DNA of 64,000 nucleotides from an uncultured Collinsella sp. (GCA_900768435.1 CAAGCW010000015.1:35943-99942); one strand, 5' to 3'. Counted from the stretch's first letter, positions 7,915-16,487 are shown. Translations and numbers: made by a program. Notes: generated by a model from the letters alone, not told the origin.

Positions 7915-8778
7915 ATGGCATTTAACGTGAGCGCACTGGGGTTTGGCGACAACGTCGTCGACCGCTACGAGCATATTCGCACTATGTATCCGGGTGGCAA
8001 TGCGGTGAACTTTGCCGTGTATGCCAAGAAATGCGGAGCCGCACGCTCCGCGTATATGGGCATCTTTGGCAATGACGCTGCTGCCGAGCACGTGATTGCG
8101 AGTCTTGAGGATGAGGACGTTGAACTAGCCAAATGCAAGCAGCTCATCGGTGAGAATGGTGCTGCGCGCGTGACCGTCGTTAACGGCGACCGTGTTTTCC
8201 TTGGCTCCAATGAGGGCGGCATCCGTGGTGATGCGCGCTATGTGCTCGACCGTTTTGATTTGGCATATATGAAGCAGTTCGACGTAGTCCACTCGGGCAA
8301 CTATTGCTTTACCGAGCGCGAACTTCCCAAGTTGAAGGCCGCGGGCATCACGGTTTCGTTTGACTTCTCGGACGATTCGACCGACGAGTACTACGGGCAG
8401 ATTGCTCCCTACGTTGACTTCGCATTCTTTAGCGCGGCAGACGCCGCGAGCGAGGATGAGATTCGCGAGCGTCTGGCATGGGTGAAGGGTCTGGGTCCGC
8501 GTTTTGTGTCGGCTACGGCGGGCGCCGAGGGCTGCATTGCTTACGACGGCGAGCGTTATTACCGCCAGCTGGCTAAACCGGTAACGGACATGAAGGACAC
8601 CATGGGGGCGGGCGACTCGTTCCTGACTTCGTTCTTGATGTGCTATCTCGATTCTGTCAAGCGTGGCGAGGATGGCGCCGAGGCCATCGAGCGCGCGCTC
8701 GACTTTGCGGCGGGGTTTGCTTCGACCGTATGCGGCATGGAAGGCTCTTGGGGCCATGGGGCGCCGATTTTTGAATAG
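7915..8778 (+). CDS. PfkB-family sugar kinase, fructoselysine 6-kinase-like
   Basis: This 287-residue PfkB/ribokinase-family kinase carries the N-terminal GGNAVNFAVYAKKCG motif and the C-terminal anion-hole signature DTMGAGDSF, where the second Asp is the catalytic base. Segments such as GDNVVDRY, MYPGGNAVN, DVVHSGNYC and ITVSFDFSDD match the pattern I know from FrlD, which phosphorylates fructoselysine taken up by gut bacteria. FrlD-type assignment is inference; no deglycase (FrlB) or transporter is next to it. The ribosome site GAGAGGGG precedes ATG 7915, and a perfect operator-like palindrome lies upstream. Confidence 0.82.
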   Translation: MAFNVSALGFGDNVVDRYEHIRTMYPGGNAVNFAVYAKKCGAARSAYMGIFGNDAAAEHVIASLEDEDVELAKCKQLIGENGAARVTVVNGDRVFLGSNEGGIRGDARYVLDRFDLAYMKQFDVVHSGNYCFTERELPKLKAAGITVSFDFSDDSTDEYYGQIAPYVDFAFFSAADAASEDEIRERLAWVKGLGPRFVSATAGAEGCIAYDGERYYRQLAKPVTDMKDTMGAGDSFLTSFLMCYLDSVKRGEDGAEAIERALDFAAGFASTVCGMEGSWGHGAPIFE

Positions 8779-8784
8779 TTGAGC

Positions 8785-8820
8785 GGTCCCGGGAAGTCGA
8801 ATTGTTGTCTTCCCGGGACC
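8785..8820. terminator. Hairpin after the sugar kinase
   Basis: Perfect 12-bp arms GGTCCCGGGAAG/CTTCCCGGGACC (8785-8796 and 8809-8820) begin a few bases after the kinase stop. No T run follows on the plus strand, so termination is probable but not certain. Confidence 0.6.
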
Positions 8821-8823
8821 CTG

Positions 8824-9050
8824 TGGGCAAAAAATGCCAAATATGAGTACTGTAACTATTTTAGTAACAGCAAAATCAAGCCTTTGAGGCCCTAGCTGAG
8901 TGCCTGGGAGCGATAAAAGCCTGTTTTAAACGGCTTTAGCCATGCTAAACGCCTAGATAATGAACGGCTGTGCATTATCTAGGCGTTCATTTGTCGCAAA
9001 ATAATGCTACTAGCATTGCAACAGTACTCATATTTGGTGTTTTTTGCCCA
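8824..9050. mobile_element. MITE-like element with 30-bp terminal inverted repeats
   Basis: The ends 8824-8853 and 9021-9050 are inverted copies differing at 2 of 30 positions, starting TGGGCAAAAAA. The 167-bp interior codes for nothing and contains a second palindrome (AACGCCTAGATAATG near 8949-8963 against CATTATCTAGGCGTT near 8974-8988). Small size, no gene and near-perfect terminal repeats fit a miniature inverted-repeat element. No clear target-site duplication is visible. It sits in the convergent gap between the sugar kinase and tatD genes, close to both stops. Confidence 0.7.
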
Positions 9051-9056
9051 CCGGGG

Positions 9057-9839
9057 TCAGCGGAAGTCAAATATGAAGCGCGAATTTTCCAAAACGATCG
9101 ATTCGGCGCTCTCCACGACGCAGTTTTTAAGTTCGGCGATGTGCAGGGAGGCGCTTTTTAGCGATGTGATGAGCTGTCGCGCGCTTGCATCTGCTTGCGG
9201 TTCGGCTGGAGCGTCGGTTTCGAGCAGCAGACGGTCGAGTGGGATCTGTCGGGCGTATTCACGACCGCGCTTGGTAGCGAGCATCCGCTCGTTGACGGAA
9301 AAATAGCAGCCCGCATTACGCGCGCGGACGAGTTCGTCCGAAGTACCGCTAAACCAGTGGAAGATGATAACGGGGGAGTCGGGGTTTGGGATGAGTAATC
9401 CGTGCGATTCGAGGGCGTCCAGTACGGTTCCTGCCGAACGAACGGCGTGAATTGATATCACGCGCCCGGCAAGAGAACGCTGCACGAGTGAGTCGCAGAG
9501 CCGGTCAAATGCCTGTATTTGTAGCGGTTCGCTTCCGGCAAAGCGCGCGGAAAAGTCGAGTCCCACCTCGCCGATGTAGCGCTCTTGGGCGGCAACTTCG
9601 CAAAGCAGATCGACTTCGGCAGGACCGCATCGACCGTCGGCGATCCACCAGGGATGGAGGCCGATGCCGGCGATGATGCTTGGTTGGCGATGGGTGCGCT
9701 CGTTTGCGGCCGAAAAGTCACGTGGATCGACGCCGCAGTCAAATAGGCCCAAGCCCAGTGCCGTCGCCTCATCGGCAACGGCGTCCGGGTGAGCCATTAA
9801 ATCAAGATGGCAGTGTGCATCAATTAACTGGGGCTCCAT
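9057..9839 (-). CDS. tatD: TatD-family metal-dependent hydrolase (DNase)
   Basis: This 260-residue TIM-barrel hydrolase belongs to the TatD DNase family, which has 3'-5' exonuclease activity on DNA and damaged nucleotides. Metal-ligand motifs are in order: DAHCHLD near the N-terminus, GLHPWW, the Glu of GEVGLDFS, ISIHAVRS, HWFSG and the late Asp in LLETDAP. Length is normal. The start ATG 9839 lies 14 bases after the tcdA stop, so the two form a minus-strand pair. The 3' end abuts the MITE-like element by only 7 bases. Confidence 0.9.
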   Translation of the reverse strand: MEPQLIDAHCHLDLMAHPDAVADEATALGLGLFDCGVDPRDFSAANERTHRQPSIIAGIGLHPWWIADGRCGPAEVDLLCEVAAQERYIGEVGLDFSARFAGSEPLQIQAFDRLCDSLVQRSLAGRVISIHAVRSAGTVLDALESHGLLIPNPDSPVIIFHWFSGTSDELVRARNAGCYFSVNERMLATKRGREYARQIPLDRLLLETDAPAEPQADASARQLITSLKSASLHIAELKNCVVESAESIVLENSRFIFDFR

Positions 9840-9853
9840 CTCGGCGTGCTCCG

Positions 9854-10648
9854 CTAGTCCAGGCGCTGGCCATCGGCGCGCACGTGCTCGGTGCCGCGCC
9901 CACTGATCTGGCGGATAACCTCGCCGGCAATCATCTGACCCATGATGGGCGGCATAAAGCTGGCGGTTCCGAGCTCGGTACGCTCGTGGATATTGGAAGG
10001 GTCGCGGGGCTGCGTCTTAACCGATTCCTCACAGCTAAACAGTACATGCAGGCTCTTGATTCCTCGTTTCTTACATTCTTTGCGCATAATGCGGCTCATG
10101 GGGTCACGTACCGTATCGAAAATATCGGCAAAGCGGAGACACTCGGGATGGAGCTTGTTGGCCCCGCCCATGGAGCTAACCAAACGAATGTCGTGGTCCT
10201 GAGCATATTTGGCAATGGTGAGCTTGGCCGAGATGGTGTCGATGGCGTCGACGACGTAGTCGAGCTTGCCGTCCGTCTGCTCCAAAACGCTCGAAAAGAA
10301 CTCGTCGATGTTGTCGCTCAGCAGGTATTCAGTGCGCTTGATGACGGTGGCGGCAGGATTGATATCGTGGATCATGGCTTCCATCACGTCAACCTTGCGC
10401 TTGCCGACGGTGCTGTGAAAGGCGATGGCTTGGCGATTGATATTGCTGGGCGCGATGATGTCCTTGTCCAGAATGACGAAATGACCGATGCCGCCGCGGG
10501 CGAGTGCCTCGCAGCAGTTGGAGCCCACGCCTCCGCAGCCGAGCACCAGCACCGTAGCATCGGCGAGCTTATCGAGTGCCTCGCGGCCCATGATGATCTC
10601 GAGCTTGGTGTCGCGTGTCTCGACGAGAGCGGCAGCGGTTTCGGTCAT
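9854..10648 (-). CDS. tcdA: tRNA threonylcarbamoyladenosine dehydratase
   Basis: This 264-residue E1-like (ThiF/MoeB superfamily) enzyme activates and cyclises the t6A base at position 37 of ANN-decoding tRNAs, using ATP. The nucleotide motif VLVLGCGGVGSNCCEAL, DKDIIAPSNINRQ and VDAIDTISAK match the family, and the C-terminal VLFSCEESVK and GTASFMPPIMGQM are typical of TcdA/CsdL. The second ATG (10648) is preferred because GGAGGA lies 5 bases before it, whereas the first ATG (10654) abuts that ribosome site. A TATAAT hexamer lies at 10693-10698 on the minus strand. Confidence 0.92.
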   Translation of the reverse strand: MTETAAALVETRDTKLEIIMGREALDKLADATVLVLGCGGVGSNCCEALARGGIGHFVILDKDIIAPSNINRQAIAFHSTVGKRKVDVMEAMIHDINPAATVIKRTEYLLSDNIDEFFSSVLEQTDGKLDYVVDAIDTISAKLTIAKYAQDHDIRLVSSMGGANKLHPECLRFADIFDTVRDPMSRIMRKECKKRGIKSLHVLFSCEESVKTQPRDPSNIHERTELGTASFMPPIMGQMIAGEVIRQISGRGTEHVRADGQRLD

Positions 10649-10692
10649 AGACATCCTCCGATGGGGAAGCGAATCGTGTTTTAGCTATTGCC

Positions 10693-10748
10693 ATTATAGG
10701 TGTTATCGCGATTCCATTTGAGCCCTTGGGCTTGTTGAAATGGGATCG
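10693..10748 (-). promoter_or_regulatory. Probable tcdA promoter and adjoining dyad
   Basis: On the minus strand TATAAT (10698 to 10693) stands 45 bases before the tcdA start; the -35 region is weak. Just upstream, 10709-10719 and 10738-10748 form an imperfect 11-bp inverted repeat (CGATTCCATTT/AAATGGGATCG) with a GAGCCC/GGGCTT inner pairing. The rest of the 299-bp gap to sdpR shows no gene. Confidence 0.4.
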
Positions 10749-10875
10749 GGGTTCGCATAAGATTGAAGCAGATGGCACCCGTTGCAGCGGGTTGGCCAAC
10801 TCCAAAACACGTTTGTAGCGTGAGAAGTGGCCGTCTTCGCATTACGCGGGGGCGGCTATTTTTTTGAGTGTAAGA

Positions 10876-10913
10876 TTAGATAGTTAGACAAACATCTAAA
10901 TATTGAGTATAGT
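10876..10913 (+). promoter_or_regulatory. sdpR promoter overlapped by TTAGA operator repeats
   Basis: TTAGAC (10884-10889) and TATAGT (10908-10913) are spaced by 18 bases, 34 bases before the gene. TTAGAT (10876) and ATCTAA (10894) form an inverted repeat over the -35 box, and TTAGA/TCTAA (10884-10888 and 10895-10899) form a second. This is a plausible autoregulatory site for the ArsR-type repressor encoded next. Confidence 0.6.
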
Positions 10914-10947
10914 GTGCGCGTCATGAGAGATGATGAGAGGAGGTCTT

Positions 10948-11226
10948 ATGCCGGGAGAGGGTTTTAAGGCGCTTGCCGATCCAACGCGACGGCGCATTTT
11001 GGAGTTGCTGCGCGAGGGCAATTGCACGGCGGGGGAGCTTGCCGAGCATTTCGATATCAGTAAGCCGTCGCTGAGTCATCACTTGGCGACGCTCAAAAAC
11101 GCCGGGTTGGTGGCCGACGAGCGCCATGGCCAAAACATCGTATACAGCTTAAACACCACCGTCATGCAGGATTTGATTGGCTGGTTTATGGGCTTTACAA
11201 ACACGGAAGGTGATAAGGATGAATAA
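10948..11226 (+). CDS. sdpR: ArsR-family autorepressor, SdpR-like
   Basis: This is a 92-residue winged-helix repressor of the ArsR/SmtB fold. The sequence FKALADPTRRRILELL opens the family, and ISKPSLSHHLATLKNAGLV is the recognition helix region. There are no metal-binding cysteine pairs, in line with the SdpR subgroup, which represses its own operon together with an SdpI-type immunity protein. The ribosome site GAGAGGAGG precedes ATG 10948. The 3' end overlaps the sdpI-like start by 8 bases, so the genes are coupled. Two TTAGA inverted repeats cover the promoter. Confidence 0.9.
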   Translation: MPGEGFKALADPTRRRILELLREGNCTAGELAEHFDISKPSLSHHLATLKNAGLVADERHGQNIVYSLNTTVMQDLIGWFMGFTNTEGDKDE

Positions 11227-11923
11227 CGAAAACAAGGGCATTCACCCCACGGGGGTATCGTCGCGCGTGTGGATTGCGCTGGTCGCTCTGTGCGTCGCCA
11301 ATGTCGTAGCGCACCTCATGGTGATGCCGAGCTTGCCTGCGCAGATTCCCACGCACTGGGGCGCGAACGGCGCCGTCGACGGTTGGGGTCCTAGCTGGAT
11401 GGCCTCCGCGCTCGGCGTGCTGCCTCTGGCGCTTCTCGCAATGTTCTGCGTGGTGCCGCGCATCGACCCCAAAGGTGAGGCATATCGAACCTCGGGCAAG
11501 TTCTACCAGGGCTTCGTAATCGCCTTCACCTTGTTCATGTGCGCCATAAGCTGGCTGGGAGAGCTTACGGTCTGGGGCGTGGTGCCGGCGGTCGGTTCGG
11601 TTAACGTGCTGATTTCCGGTGTTGTCGGTTTGCTGTTCATTGGCGTAGGCAACTACTTGCCGCGCGTGAAGCAGAACTATACGCTCGGTATCAAGACACC
11701 TTGGGCGCTTGCCGATCCCGAGAACTGGCGCCGTACGCAGCGTTTTGGCGGCGCCTGCTTTATGGTGCTGGGTATTGGCCTGATTGTGATGGGCGTGGCA
11801 GGCAGCGTGCTTTCGAGTGAAGTCGTCGCCGCGGTGATTGCGGTTCTGGCGTTTGGTTCGGTTGGAGCCGTCTACGTCTACTCGTATCTGTTGTGGCGCA
11901 AATCGCAGCGAGCCGCTCGTTAA
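11219..11923 (+). CDS. sdpI: SdpI-family membrane immunity/signalling protein
   Basis: This 234-residue membrane protein has about six hydrophobic segments. The N-terminal part carries the DUF1648 motif MPSLPAQIPTHWGANG, and the C-terminal part carries the SdpI motif VGNYLPRVKQNYTLGIKTP followed by W and the NWRRTQRFGG helix. In Bacillus, SdpI protects against the SdpC toxin and sequesters SdpR at the membrane; a similar repressor-sequestration loop with the preceding gene is likely. No sdpC-like toxin gene is nearby, so an orphan signalling or envelope-stress role is possible. ATG 11219 overlaps the end of the repressor gene. Confidence 0.88.
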   Translation: MNNENKGIHPTGVSSRVWIALVALCVANVVAHLMVMPSLPAQIPTHWGANGAVDGWGPSWMASALGVLPLALLAMFCVVPRIDPKGEAYRTSGKFYQGFVIAFTLFMCAISWLGELTVWGVVPAVGSVNVLISGVVGLLFIGVGNYLPRVKQNYTLGIKTPWALADPENWRRTQRFGGACFMVLGIGLIVMGVAGSVLSSEVVAAVIAVLAFGSVGAVYVYSYLLWRKSQRAAR

Positions 11924-11996
11924 GGTTGCGGAAAACTAGCGTACGCAGTTCATAGTATGTTCCAGGGGACTTTTCCCAGGTAGTATTAGGGGGTGT

Positions 11997-12016
11997 GGGC
12001 AACCATGCCCCTTTTT
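11997..12016 (+). terminator. Intrinsic terminator after sdpI
   Basis: A short stem GGGCA/TGCCC with an ACCA loop is followed by CTTTTT. It lies 74 bases after sdpI and 85 bases before ettA. A second dyad CCAGGGGACTTTTCCCAGG lies just upstream (11962-11980). Confidence 0.55.
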
Positions 12017-12100
12017 ATTAGAACGCGCGGATTGCCTCTCCGATTTTCCATCACGGGGAGGATCAGAAGATTTCCGCAGCTAGATAAGGAGAAGCTGACA

Positions 12101-13780
12101 TTGGCTGAGTTCATTTATCAGATGTATCAGGCTCGCAAGGCTCATGGCGACAAGGTAATCCTTGACGATGTGACCTTGAGCTTCTATCCCGGTGCCAAGA
12201 TCGGCGTCGTGGGCCCCAACGGCATGGGCAAGTCGACCCTGCTCAAGATCATGGCCGGTATCGAGGAGGTCTCCAACGGCGATGCCAGGCTCACCCCTGG
12301 CTACACCGTGGGCATCCTGCAGCAGGAGCCGCCGCTCGATGACGACAAGACCGTTATCGAGAACGTGCGTATGGCGTTTGGCGACATGATCGCCAAGGTC
12401 GATCGCTTCAATAAAATCGGCGAGGAGATGTGCGACCCGGATTGCGACATGGACGCCCTCATGGCCGAGATGGGCAAGCTCCAGGACGAGATCGACGCCG
12501 CCGACGGCTGGGATATCGATTCCAAGCTCGGTCAGGCCATGGATGCTCTGCAGCTGCCCGATTCCGACATGCCGGTTAACGTGCTCTCTGGCGGCGAGCG
12601 CCGCCGCGTGGCTCTGTGCAAGCTGCTGCTCGAGGCCCCCGACCTGCTGTTGCTCGACGAGCCCACGAACCACCTGGACGCCGAGTCGATCCTGTGGCTC
12701 GAGCACTTCCTGCACAACTACCAGGGCGCGGTGCTTGCCGTCACGCATGATCGCTACTTTTTGGATAACGTTGCCGAGTGGATCTGCGAGGTCGACCGCG
12801 GCCACCTTTATCCCTACAAGGGCAACTACTCCACGTATCTTGAGACCAAGGCCGCCCGCATCGAGGCCCAGGGCAACCGTGACGCCAAGCTCGCCAAGCG
12901 CATGGAGGCCGAGCTCGAGTGGGTGCGCAGCTCGCCCAAGGCCCGTCAGGCCAAGAACAAGGCCCGTCTGGCTCGCTACGAGGAGATGGAGGCCGAGGCC
13001 CGCGCAAGCCAGAAGCTCGACTGGACCGACATCCGCATCCCTGTGGGCCCGCGTCTGGGCAACAAGGTGCTCGAGGCCCATCATCTGCACAAGGAGTTCG
13101 ATGGCCGCGTGCTCATCGATGACCTTTCTTTCACCCTGCCGCGCAACGGCATCGTGGGCGTGATCGGCCCCAACGGCGTGGGCAAGACTACGCTCTTCAA
13201 GACCATCGTGGGTCTGGAGCCTCTGACCTCGGGTGAGCTCGAGGTGGGCGAGACCGTCAAGATTTCTTACGTCGACCAGAACCGTTCCGGCATCGACCCC
13301 GATAAGAACCTGTGGGAGGTCGTTTCGGACGGCCTGGACCACATGATGGTCGGCGAGACCGAGGTTCCGAGCCGCGCTTATGTGGCGAGCTTTGGCTTTA
13401 AGGGCCAGGACCAGCAGAAGCGCGCTGGCGTACTCTCCGGTGGCGAGCGCAACCGTCTGAACTTGGCGCTTACGCTCAAGCAGGGCGGCAACCTGCTGCT
13501 CCTCGACGAGCCCACGAACGACCTCGACGTCGAGACGCTGTCCTCGCTCGAGGCGGCGCTGCTCGAGTTCCCGGGCTGCTCGGTGGTCATTAGCCACGAC
13601 CGTATGTTCCTGGACCGCGTTGCCACGCACATCCTGGCGTGGGAGGGCACCGACGAGAATCCGGGCAACTGGTATTGGTTTGAGGGTAACTTCGAGGCCT
13701 ATCAGGCCAACCGCATCGAGCGCCTGGGCGAGGACGCAGCCCAGCCGCATCGTATCCACAGGAAACTTACCAGGGACTAG
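12101..13780 (+). CDS. ettA: Energy-dependent translational throttle protein EttA (ABC-F)
   Basis: This 559-residue ABC-F protein binds the ribosomal E site and gates the first elongation step according to ATP/ADP ratio. ABC domain 1 has GPNGMGKST (38-46), LSGGE (162-166) and DEPTNHLD (186-193). The charged linker (PtIM, about 243-303) contains AELEWVRSSPKARQAKNKAR, as in E. coli EttA. ABC domain 2 has GPNGVGKTT (356-364) and later LSGGERNRL and LLLDEPTNDLDVETL. Length matches EttA (555). The start is TTG 12101 after AAGGAG, giving MAEFIYQMY as in the E. coli protein; the longer open frame crosses a terminator. No membrane part. Confidence 0.95.
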   Translation: MAEFIYQMYQARKAHGDKVILDDVTLSFYPGAKIGVVGPNGMGKSTLLKIMAGIEEVSNGDARLTPGYTVGILQQEPPLDDDKTVIENVRMAFGDMIAKVDRFNKIGEEMCDPDCDMDALMAEMGKLQDEIDAADGWDIDSKLGQAMDALQLPDSDMPVNVLSGGERRRVALCKLLLEAPDLLLLDEPTNHLDAESILWLEHFLHNYQGAVLAVTHDRYFLDNVAEWICEVDRGHLYPYKGNYSTYLETKAARIEAQGNRDAKLAKRMEAELEWVRSSPKARQAKNKARLARYEEMEAEARASQKLDWTDIRIPVGPRLGNKVLEAHHLHKEFDGRVLIDDLSFTLPRNGIVGVIGPNGVGKTTLFKTIVGLEPLTSGELEVGETVKISYVDQNRSGIDPDKNLWEVVSDGLDHMMVGETEVPSRAYVASFGFKGQDQQKRAGVLSGGERNRLNLALTLKQGGNLLLLDEPTNDLDVETLSSLEAALLEFPGCSVVISHDRMFLDRVATHILAWEGTDENPGNWYWFEGNFEAYQANRIERLGEDAAQPHRIHRKLTRD

Positions 13781-13786
13781 TTTGAT

Positions 13787-13881
13787 GTGGCAAAGGGGCA
13801 GCCCCTTTGCCACACGAACTTATGCTCAACCTGGGAAAATAAAAAACGCGGCGAACGTTTTTGTGACGTTCGTCGCGTTTT
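13787..13881. terminator. Two terminator hairpins between ettA and the convergent gene
   Basis: The first hairpin has perfect 13-bp arms (13787-13799 and 13801-13813). The second (13843-13858 and 13866-13881) has A-rich and T-rich flanks on both sides and can terminate transcription from either direction. The stop codon of the minus-strand gene is 2 bases beyond it. Confidence 0.8.
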
Positions 13882-13882
13882 G

Positions 13883-15190
13883 CTATTCGTTGGATTCTTC
13901 AACCTTGTCGACGGTCCAGGTGGCTCCGAGGCCTCCGGTGGTGTTGCGGCGGATGCGCACGGTGACTTCGTGGCGCTCGCCGGCCTGCGTGTAGCGCAGG
14001 GGGAAGATTGCGCGGTTTCGCGCGGCCTCGATGGTGCCGCGTTCGCGGGCGATCCAGTAGTACTCGCCGACGATGCCGAGCGTGTCGGCGCCGTAGGGGA
14101 GATAGGTCGACAGCTGGTGTAGCAACGGGCCGGGGCAGAAGACCTCGGTTGCGAAATCGACGGGGAAGTCCTCGGGGATGGTCGGTGCTGTGGGTGCGGG
14201 GGCCGGTGCTACTGCGGGTACCGAAGCCGGTACCGGTGCGGGAATTTGGTCATAGACAGGTGCGGATGCGGACTCGATGACGGGTGCAGACTCGGGCGCC
14301 GGTTCTGGCTTAACTGCGGAATCTGTCGGTTCCACGGAGACGGATGTGTCTTCAGTCTCGGTTTTGGCGTCGGCTTGCGGGGCGTCCTCCGCCTCGACAG
14401 ACGGCTTTGCCTCGACCGGTGTGGAGGCCATGGTGGTGATGCCGGCATTGGCGTTCTCGGGGTCATAGACGACCGTGAGCGAGATGGCGGGCTGCGGCGT
14501 CTCGGGCTCCGGTGCCGATTCGGTAGCGCCTTGATCGGCGGGCTCGTCGGACTGATCGTCCTCGGCCTCGTTGCCAAAGACATCGCTGTTTTGGAACGCA
14601 GGCGTCTCGGGTTGGTCAGCGGCTTCTTCGGTTGTCGACTTGGGCGCTTCGTTGAGCTCCACAGTTGCTTCCTGCTCGGATATGACTTCGGGATCGGTCG
14701 TGGCGGCGATTTTGGTTTCGGCTTCTGCCGTTACCTCAATAGCGACTTCGATCTCTGTCTCGGGCTCGGGTTCCGGCGCGGCTTCAACCATGGCTTCGGG
14801 CTCGGGACGCTTAACGTGCTTGGGGCGCACGGCCTTGAGGTCCTTCTCACCGCGTTTCTTCTTTTTGTAGGACTGCTTGGCGCCCTTGGCAGCCTTGGGC
14901 TTGTCCTCGCCCTTGGCAAGGGCGGCATCCCATGCCTCGTTGGCGATGACGGTGGCATACAGGCGACCGCCCTTAAAGACGGTCAGCTTAATGCAGTCGT
15001 CGAGCTCCTCGAGCAGCTCGCGCGTGGACTCAAAGCCCAGGTCATAAGCGGTCATGTCGCCAGCGGCGAGCGCCTCCTCGACCTGCGTCATAAACGTCTG
15101 CTTGCCGCATCCAATCGCATCGCGCAGCAGGCGATACAGATAGATGTGGTTGCCCAGCGAAAGCGTGGGCCTAACTATTGTCTTGCTCAT
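13883..15190 (-). CDS. Hypothetical protein with acidic Pro/Glu/Ala-rich middle
   Basis: I do not recognise this 435-residue protein. Three parts are visible: an N-terminal globular region (about 1-95, starting MSKTIVRPTLSLGNHIYLY), a Lys-rich patch (KKKKRGEKDLK) leading into about 250 residues of low-complexity Glu, Pro, Ala, Thr and Ser, and a C-terminal globular region (last 85 residues, from FPVDFATEVFCPG). No signal peptide or membrane segment is seen. The long acidic linker suggests two separate interaction modules. The start at 15190 follows AGAGGAG; upstream open frame has no ribosome site. It shares a bidirectional terminator with ettA. Confidence 0.7.
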   Translation of the reverse strand: MSKTIVRPTLSLGNHIYLYRLLRDAIGCGKQTFMTQVEEALAAGDMTAYDLGFESTRELLEELDDCIKLTVFKGGRLYATVIANEAWDAALAKGEDKPKAAKGAKQSYKKKKRGEKDLKAVRPKHVKRPEPEAMVEAAPEPEPETEIEVAIEVTAEAETKIAATTDPEVISEQEATVELNEAPKSTTEEAADQPETPAFQNSDVFGNEAEDDQSDEPADQGATESAPEPETPQPAISLTVVYDPENANAGITTMASTPVEAKPSVEAEDAPQADAKTETEDTSVSVEPTDSAVKPEPAPESAPVIESASAPVYDQIPAPVPASVPAVAPAPAPTAPTIPEDFPVDFATEVFCPGPLLHQLSTYLPYGADTLGIVGEYYWIARERGTIEAARNRAIFPLRYTQAGERHEVTVRIRRNTTGGLGATWTVDKVEESNE

Positions 15191-15202
15191 GGCAAATCTC
15201 CT

Positions 15203-15218
15203 CTTTACACATGTAAAG
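15203..15218 (-). promoter_or_regulatory. Operator-like palindrome in the leader
   Basis: On the minus strand the sequence reads CTTTACATGTGTAAAG, a palindrome except at the centre, between a TAAGAT hexamer and the ribosome site of the downstream gene. The position fits repressor binding that blocks initiation. Confidence 0.4.
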
Positions 15219-15262
15219 CATCTTACCATCGCATGGCGTTCGCCATGGCGGCGCCCAAGGCA

Positions 15263-15296
15263 AACGGGCGCGAACCGCTTTCGATTCGCGCCCGTT
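15263..15296 (-). terminator. Terminator after the minus-strand membrane protein gene
   Basis: Perfect 12-bp arms AACGGGCGCGAA/TTCGCGCCCGTT form a hairpin followed on the minus strand by TTTG. It separates the two hypothetical genes on this strand. Confidence 0.65.
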
Positions 15297-15330
15297 GTAC
15301 AGGTCGGTTATCTATGAGAGGCAAATGTGC

Positions 15331-16284
15331 TTAGTTGCCCGATGCCGTGCCTTGGCTCGAGTTGTCAGATGCCGTGCCGGACGCGGTTCCGCTCGAGCTG
15401 TTGGTGTTGCTACTGTCTGCTGCACCCGTTCCCGACGTGGCGCCGCTCGTCTGGCCTCCCGTGTTCGGCTGTGAACCGTCAGTTGTTTGGCTTGAGTTGG
15501 TCGTGTCGGACGGCGTGCCACTGTTGGCCGTAGAGGAATCGGTGCCCTGCGATTGGTTTTGGGTGTTCGAGGACGAATCGGCTGAGGTAGAACTGTCTTG
15601 CGTGCCGTCCGCCTGCGCCTGCTGATCTTGCGACTGGGTGTTGACATTTGCATCGCTCTCGGCCGTGCGCGACGAAAGGATCGGCTCGGGGCGCTCGCCC
15701 AGACCCTCACCGGCGGTGGTGATGAGGATGGCGCCGGCGCAGGCGATAACTGCGACGATGGCGATGGCGATCGAGAAGATAATGACCTTCTTTTGCGTCT
15801 GGCTGCGCTCTGCTGCCGCCTTGGCGCGCAGGCTGTTGGGGGCGACGCGCGCCGTGGTCGCGCGCCCCGCAATCTGGCGCATCTCCTGCGTAGTCGCGGC
15901 GCCACCCAGGTGCTCCTCGACATTGGGCTCAACGGGCTCGTAGACGCCGGCAGGGTAGTCGACAGCGGCATGCGTGCCCTTGATTGCTTCGGCGCTGGCG
16001 GAGATAAAGTGGCGATAGACCTGCGAGGACACAACAGTGATGACTGAGCTCACAGCGGCACCAATCACCGAGCCGGCAATGCCGATCTTTGAAGCAAGCG
16101 CGACGCTCGTGGCGGCAGCTGCGGCGCCGGCGATGATTTGGGGAATGGAAATGTCGTCGAACAGGCCCTTTTTGGGCGCGATGGCCATGGTTTGTCCGAT
16201 GGAATGGTTCTCGTGCACGCCGTTGTTGAGCGCTGCCGGTGTCATGACGCGCGTGCGCGGCGCGTCAGTGTACTTGGTTGTCAT
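15331..16284 (-). CDS. Hypothetical membrane protein with Ser/Thr/Asn/Gln-rich tail
   Basis: I do not recognise this 317-residue protein. After about 45 polar residues it has a long alanine-rich hydrophobic stretch (IPQIIAGAAAAATSVALASK onward), then a soluble stretch and a clear membrane helix (KKVIIFSIAIAIVAVIACAG). The last 100 residues are almost only Ser, Thr, Asn, Gln, Gly, Asp and Ala, as in surface-exposed or glycosylated stalks. There is no LPxTG motif. The start at 16284 (MTTKYTDAP) follows GGGAGGA. It stands alone between terminators and diverges from nadE. Confidence 0.7.
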   Translation of the reverse strand: MTTKYTDAPRTRVMTPAALNNGVHENHSIGQTMAIAPKKGLFDDISIPQIIAGAAAAATSVALASKIGIAGSVIGAAVSSVITVVSSQVYRHFISASAEAIKGTHAAVDYPAGVYEPVEPNVEEHLGGAATTQEMRQIAGRATTARVAPNSLRAKAAAERSQTQKKVIIFSIAIAIVAVIACAGAILITTAGEGLGERPEPILSSRTAESDANVNTQSQDQQAQADGTQDSSTSADSSSNTQNQSQGTDSSTANSGTPSDTTNSSQTTDGSQPNTGGQTSGATSGTGAADSSNTNSSSGTASGTASDNSSQGTASGN

Positions 16285-16487
16285 ACGGGGTCCTCCCGGT
16301 GTAAATCTGCTTCGTTTCGTGTAGCCATCAGGGTACCCACCAGATGTGAATCGTACGTGACATTTAGCAGATACCATCAACTCATCAATAGCTCACCAAG
16401 TTGGTGGGATGCGGTTGCACCCGGCGGTTGAACTACAATAGGGCTTGCTAATTGTTGTGAATGGCGTCTACGCACGGGAGCATTCTT

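Noticed and set aside
12080..13813. 577-codon minus-strand frame across ettA
   Set aside because: Antisense shadow of a gene with full EttA motifs; composition rich in Leu, Val, Gly and His is typical of such shadows.
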